In this document: positions 51,129 to 53,477 of the stretch, piece by piece | How positions within the stretch are numbered: the first letter of the stretch is position 1 | Layout of the letters: every line of letters begins with the position of its first letter | Source: Anaerolineales bacterium | GTDB taxonomy: Bacteria; Chloroflexota; Anaerolineae; Anaerolineales; Villigracilaceae | Reading direction: 5' to 3' | NCBI GenBank assembly: GCA_016928525.1 | Contig: JAFGKO010000354.1 | Coordinates: forward strand, 1 to 53,477 | Length of the DNA: 53,477 nucleotides | The notes under the pieces: model-generated | What the model saw: only the letters and a program-made list of their open reading frames with translations | Database searches by the model: none | What the model was told of the DNA's origin: nothing | Position numbers and translations under genes: made by a program

Positions 51129-51200
51129 GCCCCCGTAGCTCAGTGGACAGAGCGTCGGCCTCCGGAGCCGAAGAGGACAGTTCGAGTCTGTCCGGGGGTA
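51129..51200 (+). tRNA. tRNA-Arg (anticodon CCG)
   Basis: Cloverleaf assigned by hand: acceptor GCCCCCG (51129-51135) with CGGGGGT (51193-51199) including one G-T end pair; D-stem GCTC/GAGC; anticodon stem TCGGC/GCCGA with loop CTCCGGA, anticodon CCG at 51162-51164; T-stem GACAG/CTGTC with TTCGAGT loop. Discriminator A at 51200. CCA is not encoded. Reads the CGG arginine codon. Confidence 0.93.
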
Positions 51201-51225
51201 TTTTGATTCCACGAAACTATCAACA

Positions 51226-52263
51226 TTAGCGCGTTTCAGTAACTTTGCTTATCGTCCGCGGTTTGTCTGCATCGTAGCCTTTTGCCAGGGTCAGGTGATA
51301 CGAGAACAACTGGGCCGACACAATAGCGACCAGGGGAGACAACCACTCGGGAACTCCAGCAGGGATTTTGAACGGCACCTGCGCTATCGCTAGCGCCTCA
51401 GTCGCGTTCGAAATAACGACCAGTTCCGCCAGCAAGTCGGTTTGCAAATGGCGCAGCAACGCCATCATCGAATCGAACACCTTGCCCCTCGGCAAAACCG
51501 CCATCACCGGAAAACCGCGCGCCACCATCGCCACCGGGCCATGCTGGAAATCCGCCGAAGAATAGGGTTCAGCCTCCACATAGGTCAATTCCTTGAGCTT
51601 GAGCGCCCATTCGAAGGCGGTGGCGTAATTGTAGCCGCGTCCCAACACTACGCATTGCTGCATGTAGCGGTAACGCTGCGCCAGTTGCTCGATGGCTTGG
51701 TCTTGTTCCAACGCTTCACTTACCCAGTCGGCTGCTTGCCCTAATTCCTCCCAGCGCGCCGCATCCCCGGCCAGCGCAGCGGACAACATGGCAATAGCCA
51801 TCAGCTCGGTGGTGTAGGTTTTGGTGGCAGCCACGGCCAGCTCCGGCCCGGCTTCGATATCCAGCACAAAATCAGCGGATCGAGCCAGCGGGGAGTCGGT
51901 CTCATTGGTGATCGCCAGCGTCAGGTTGCCCTGCCGCTTTCCCTCTTCCAGCACGCTGACGATGTCGGGCGACTGCCCGGATTGCGAGATGCCCACCACC
52001 AGTGCATTTTTCAACTTTGGCGGCTGTTGGTAATATGTGAACAGCGACGGCGTCGCCAGCGCCAGCGGCAGTCCGTTCATCGCACCCCATAGATAGTTGG
52101 CGTAACGCCCGGCGTTGTCCGAGGTGCCGCGCGCGGCCAGGAAGGCAAATTCGATATCCCGCGATTGGATCGCCACTGCGACTTGCTCTACATTTTTTCT
52201 CTGGGACGAAAGCAGGCGTTCCAGACAGGCGGGTTGTTCTAAAATCTCGGAATGTAAACTCAT
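51226..52263 (-). CDS. SIS-domain aminosugar isomerase/deaminase (GlmS C-terminal/AgaS-like)
   Basis: 345 aa with two SIS domains, as in GlmS without its glutaminase half. First domain: [20 protein letters not shown] and [20 protein letters not shown]; second: [43 protein letters not shown], the sugar-phosphate-binding region. Likely acts as glucosamine-6-phosphate deaminase or as an isomerase of amino sugars. Upstream of it on the strand is a NagZ-type hexosaminidase, so the pair may recycle cell-wall sugars. Confidence 0.87.
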   Translation of the reverse strand: MSLHSEILEQPACLERLLSSQRKNVEQVAVAIQSRDIEFAFLAARGTSDNAGRYANYLWGAMNGLPLALATPSLFTYYQQPPKLKNALVVGISQSGQSPDIVSVLEEGKRQGNLTLAITNETDSPLARSADFVLDIEAGPELAVAATKTYTTELMAIAMLSAALAGDAARWEELGQAADWVSEALEQDQAIEQLAQRYRYMQQCVVLGRGYNYATAFEWALKLKELTYVEAEPYSSADFQHGPVAMVARGFPVMAVLPRGKVFDSMMALLRHLQTDLLAELVVISNATEALAIAQVPFKIPAGVPEWLSPLVAIVSAQLFSYHLTLAKGYDADKPRTISKVTETR

Positions 52264-52276
52264 ATTTTCTCACTAG

Positions 52277-52368
52277 AAGTGCGTCGCACCTTGTTAATCG
52301 GGAGTTTTTCAACCTGAATCCAGTCCCATTCAAGCGGATTGGTCTTGGGTTTCAGGTGCGACGCACTT
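52277..52368. repeat. Inverted repeat between nagZ and the SIS gene
   Basis: AAGTGCGTCGCACCT (52277-52291) and AGGTGCGACGCACTT (52354-52368), perfect 15-base arms with a 62-base spacer. A dispersed-repeat type, not coding; sits in the 113-base gap. Confidence 0.75.
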
Positions 52369-52376
52369 GCTCCCGG

Positions 52377-53477
52377 TTAGATAATTTTCCTGTGCCCCAG
52401 CGGATACAAGTCAGGTATCGAAACCGGCAATTTTCCTTCCAATTTGATCTCGCCAAACAGGGCCTTTGCCAGCGCCCGCATGGACGGTTCCAGAATGCTG
52501 TAGGTACAGATGTACGTACCTTCTTCGGGGAAGGCGATTAAATCATAGGGCAGGCGCAGAGCGACAACCACAGATGGAATGCCCAGTTTCAAGGCCTGAC
52601 GCACAAATTCGGCCTGACCGGGCGAAGCATAAGCGTTCAATGTGCCCAGAATGAGTATATCGTAATCTTGCAAGCGTTGGAGCAGGTCAGTTGCTTCTCC
52701 TACTTCGGGCGCGTATGAGATAAGGAATTGATCTACATGAGCGTGATATTCCCGAAAAGCCGCTGCCAGCTTCGGCGTGATGTACGAAGACGTATCTGCC
52801 GGGGTCAAGTCGACAGGTTTGGGCACAATCGCTGCCATGCGTTGATCGGGCTTCAGTTGCAGCGGAAGTAAATTCGTGTTGTCGCGCACCAGCGTAATCG
52901 AGCGCTCCGCGATCTCCTCGGCCACGGCCTGATGCGCGGCGCAGCCAACCACACTTAGATCCGGCTGGGTTTGCCCTGCCAGCCAGCGTTTGAGGGACAA
53001 AATGCGTTCCACAGAGGCAGTGACAGTTTTGGCGTTCAGTTTGCCGCTTCGAGCGGCATGCAATAGGCTTTCATAGACGCGTTGCTGGTCTTCTATATCA
53101 GAAGTCAGCAACAGCAAGTCCGCGCCTGCAGCAATGGCCCGGAGCGCACATTCGCCCAGCGCGTCTCCCTGGGGGATGGCCTTCATGTCCATCGCGTCGG
53201 TGACGATCACACCGTCGAAACCCAATTCCTCGCGCAAAAGCCCGTACAGGATGCGGCGGGATAGTGTGGCAGGCGGCGCATCCGGGCCGTCGAGCGCGGG
53301 CAGGGCCAGGTGGGCGGTCATCACCAGTTTGGCATCCGCGGCAATGGCAGCTCGAAACGGCGGGAATTCCACCTGTTGCAATCTATCCAGGCTGTGTGGC
53401 AGGGCTGGGAGTCCGTGATGAGAATCGCCGCTGGTGTCACCATGGCCGGGAAAATGTTTGGCTGTTGCCGCAACACC
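52377..53477 (-). CDS. nagZ: Beta-N-acetylhexosaminidase, GH3 (NagZ-type), 5' end outside the window
   Basis: The open frame continues to the window edge; 366 residues are visible. Edge sequence translates to KHFPGHGDTSGDSHHGLP, the histidine loop that acts as general acid/base in NagZ. The nucleophile aspartate lies in FDGVIVTDAMDMKAI. A second domain (about the last 190 residues) with NTNLLPLQ and TLNAYASPGQAEFV is the GH3 C-terminal fold. Removes N-acetylglucosamine from muropeptides or chitin fragments; supplies the SIS protein encoded next. A start codon is not in the window. Confidence 0.9.
   Translation of the reverse strand, partial: GVAATAKHFPGHGDTSGDSHHGLPALPHSLDRLQQVEFPPFRAAIAADAKLVMTAHLALPALDGPDAPPATLSRRILYGLLREELGFDGVIVTDAMDMKAIPQGDALGECALRAIAAGADLLLLTSDIEDQQRVYESLLHAARSGKLNAKTVTASVERILSLKRWLAGQTQPDLSVVGCAAHQAVAEEIAERSITLVRDNTNLLPLQLKPDQRMAAIVPKPVDLTPADTSSYITPKLAAAFREYHAHVDQFLISYAPEVGEATDLLQRLQDYDILILGTLNAYASPGQAEFVRQALKLGIPSVVVALRLPYDLIAFPEEGTYICTYSILEPSMRALAKALFGEIKLEGKLPVSIPDLYPLGHRKII

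Noticed and set aside
51129..51200. Genomic-island attachment site at the tRNA
   Set aside because: No integrase gene or repeated 3' end of the tRNA was found in the window.
1..53477. CRISPR arrays, insertion sequences and prophage genes
   Set aside because: No regularly spaced direct repeats, transposase, integrase or phage structural genes were seen; the repeats found are palindromic and isolated.

Overview
The window reads as one chromosome segment of an anaerobic, sulfite-reducing bacterium, most likely a Chloroflexota member of the Anaerolineae type. That placement is inferred from protein style, from several families of dispersed inverted-repeat elements between genes, and from the overall gene mix; no rRNA or other phylogenetic marker is present. 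The core of the window is a dissimilatory sulfite reduction locus: dsrA, dsrB, dsrD, dsrC, dsrM and dsrK on the minus strand. DsrD is present and the oxidative DsrEFH trio is absent, which fits the reductive direction. No sulfate activation genes (sat, aprAB, qmoABC) are seen, so the immediate substrate could be sulfite, or sulfite released from thiosulfate or sulfonates.

Layout. 1-2.1 kb: tail of an unknown gene, a DUF4342 protein, then overlapping precorrin-2 dehydrogenase and uroporphyrinogen methyltransferase genes (sirohaem supply) behind a strong promoter that gives a leaderless start. 2.1-7.2 kb: an NAD-dependent epimerase, a membrane histidine kinase with its NarL-type regulator, and a formylglycine-enzyme-like protein. 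7.2-9.6 kb: a START-like membrane protein and two divergent XRE-cupin regulators with facing promoters and operator-like repeats. 9.6-14.9 kb (plus strand): an Hmc/DsrMKJOP-like redox complex (DsrK-like, DsrM-like, DsrO-like and an NrfD protein fused to a hexahaem cytochrome) and a UspA-like protein.

14.9-36.3 kb (minus strand, read right to left): small membrane peptide, YeiH-type transporter, dsrA, dsrB, dsrD, dsrC, dsrM, dsrK, dihaem DsrJ-like protein, Rieske protein, monohaem cytochrome, a PsrABC/QrcBCD-like molybdopterin-family/iron-sulfur/NrfD set, a 63-aa membrane peptide, a 698-aa cytochrome with helical repeats, a second DsrM-like/DsrK-like pair, a DsrE-like protein, a ferredoxin, a DsrN-like sirohaem amidase, glutamyl-tRNA reductase and a radical SAM protein. 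Electrons from quinol or periplasmic carriers would pass through these membrane complexes to DsrC trisulfide and DsrAB, while HemA, the two sirohaem genes and DsrN supply the cofactor. Three DsrM/DsrK pairs occur within about 22 kb.

36.5-43.9 kb: membrane protein, HEAT-repeat protein, then an operon of a GntR/FadR regulator, an alkyl-DHAP-synthase-like flavoprotein, glycerol-3-phosphate dehydrogenase, an FGGY kinase and YjbQ, with a PdhR/FadR-type operator at its head. 44-53.5 kb: a bactofilin-like membrane protein behind a terminator-like leader hairpin, a lipoprotein, the TIGR03960 radical SAM protein and its TIGR03936 partner separated by an acetyltransferase gene, a PrsW-like protease, tRNA-Arg(CCG), a SIS-domain sugar isomerase and a NagZ-type beta-N-acetylhexosaminidase cut by the window end.

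The most unusual features are the block of Rieske/cytochrome/Psr-like genes plus the 698-aa cytochrome, bracketed by two nested pairs of repeats; the 34-aa membrane peptide in front of the YeiH transporter; the NrfD-hexahaem fusion; and a palindromic repeat translated in frame inside the TIGR03960 gene.
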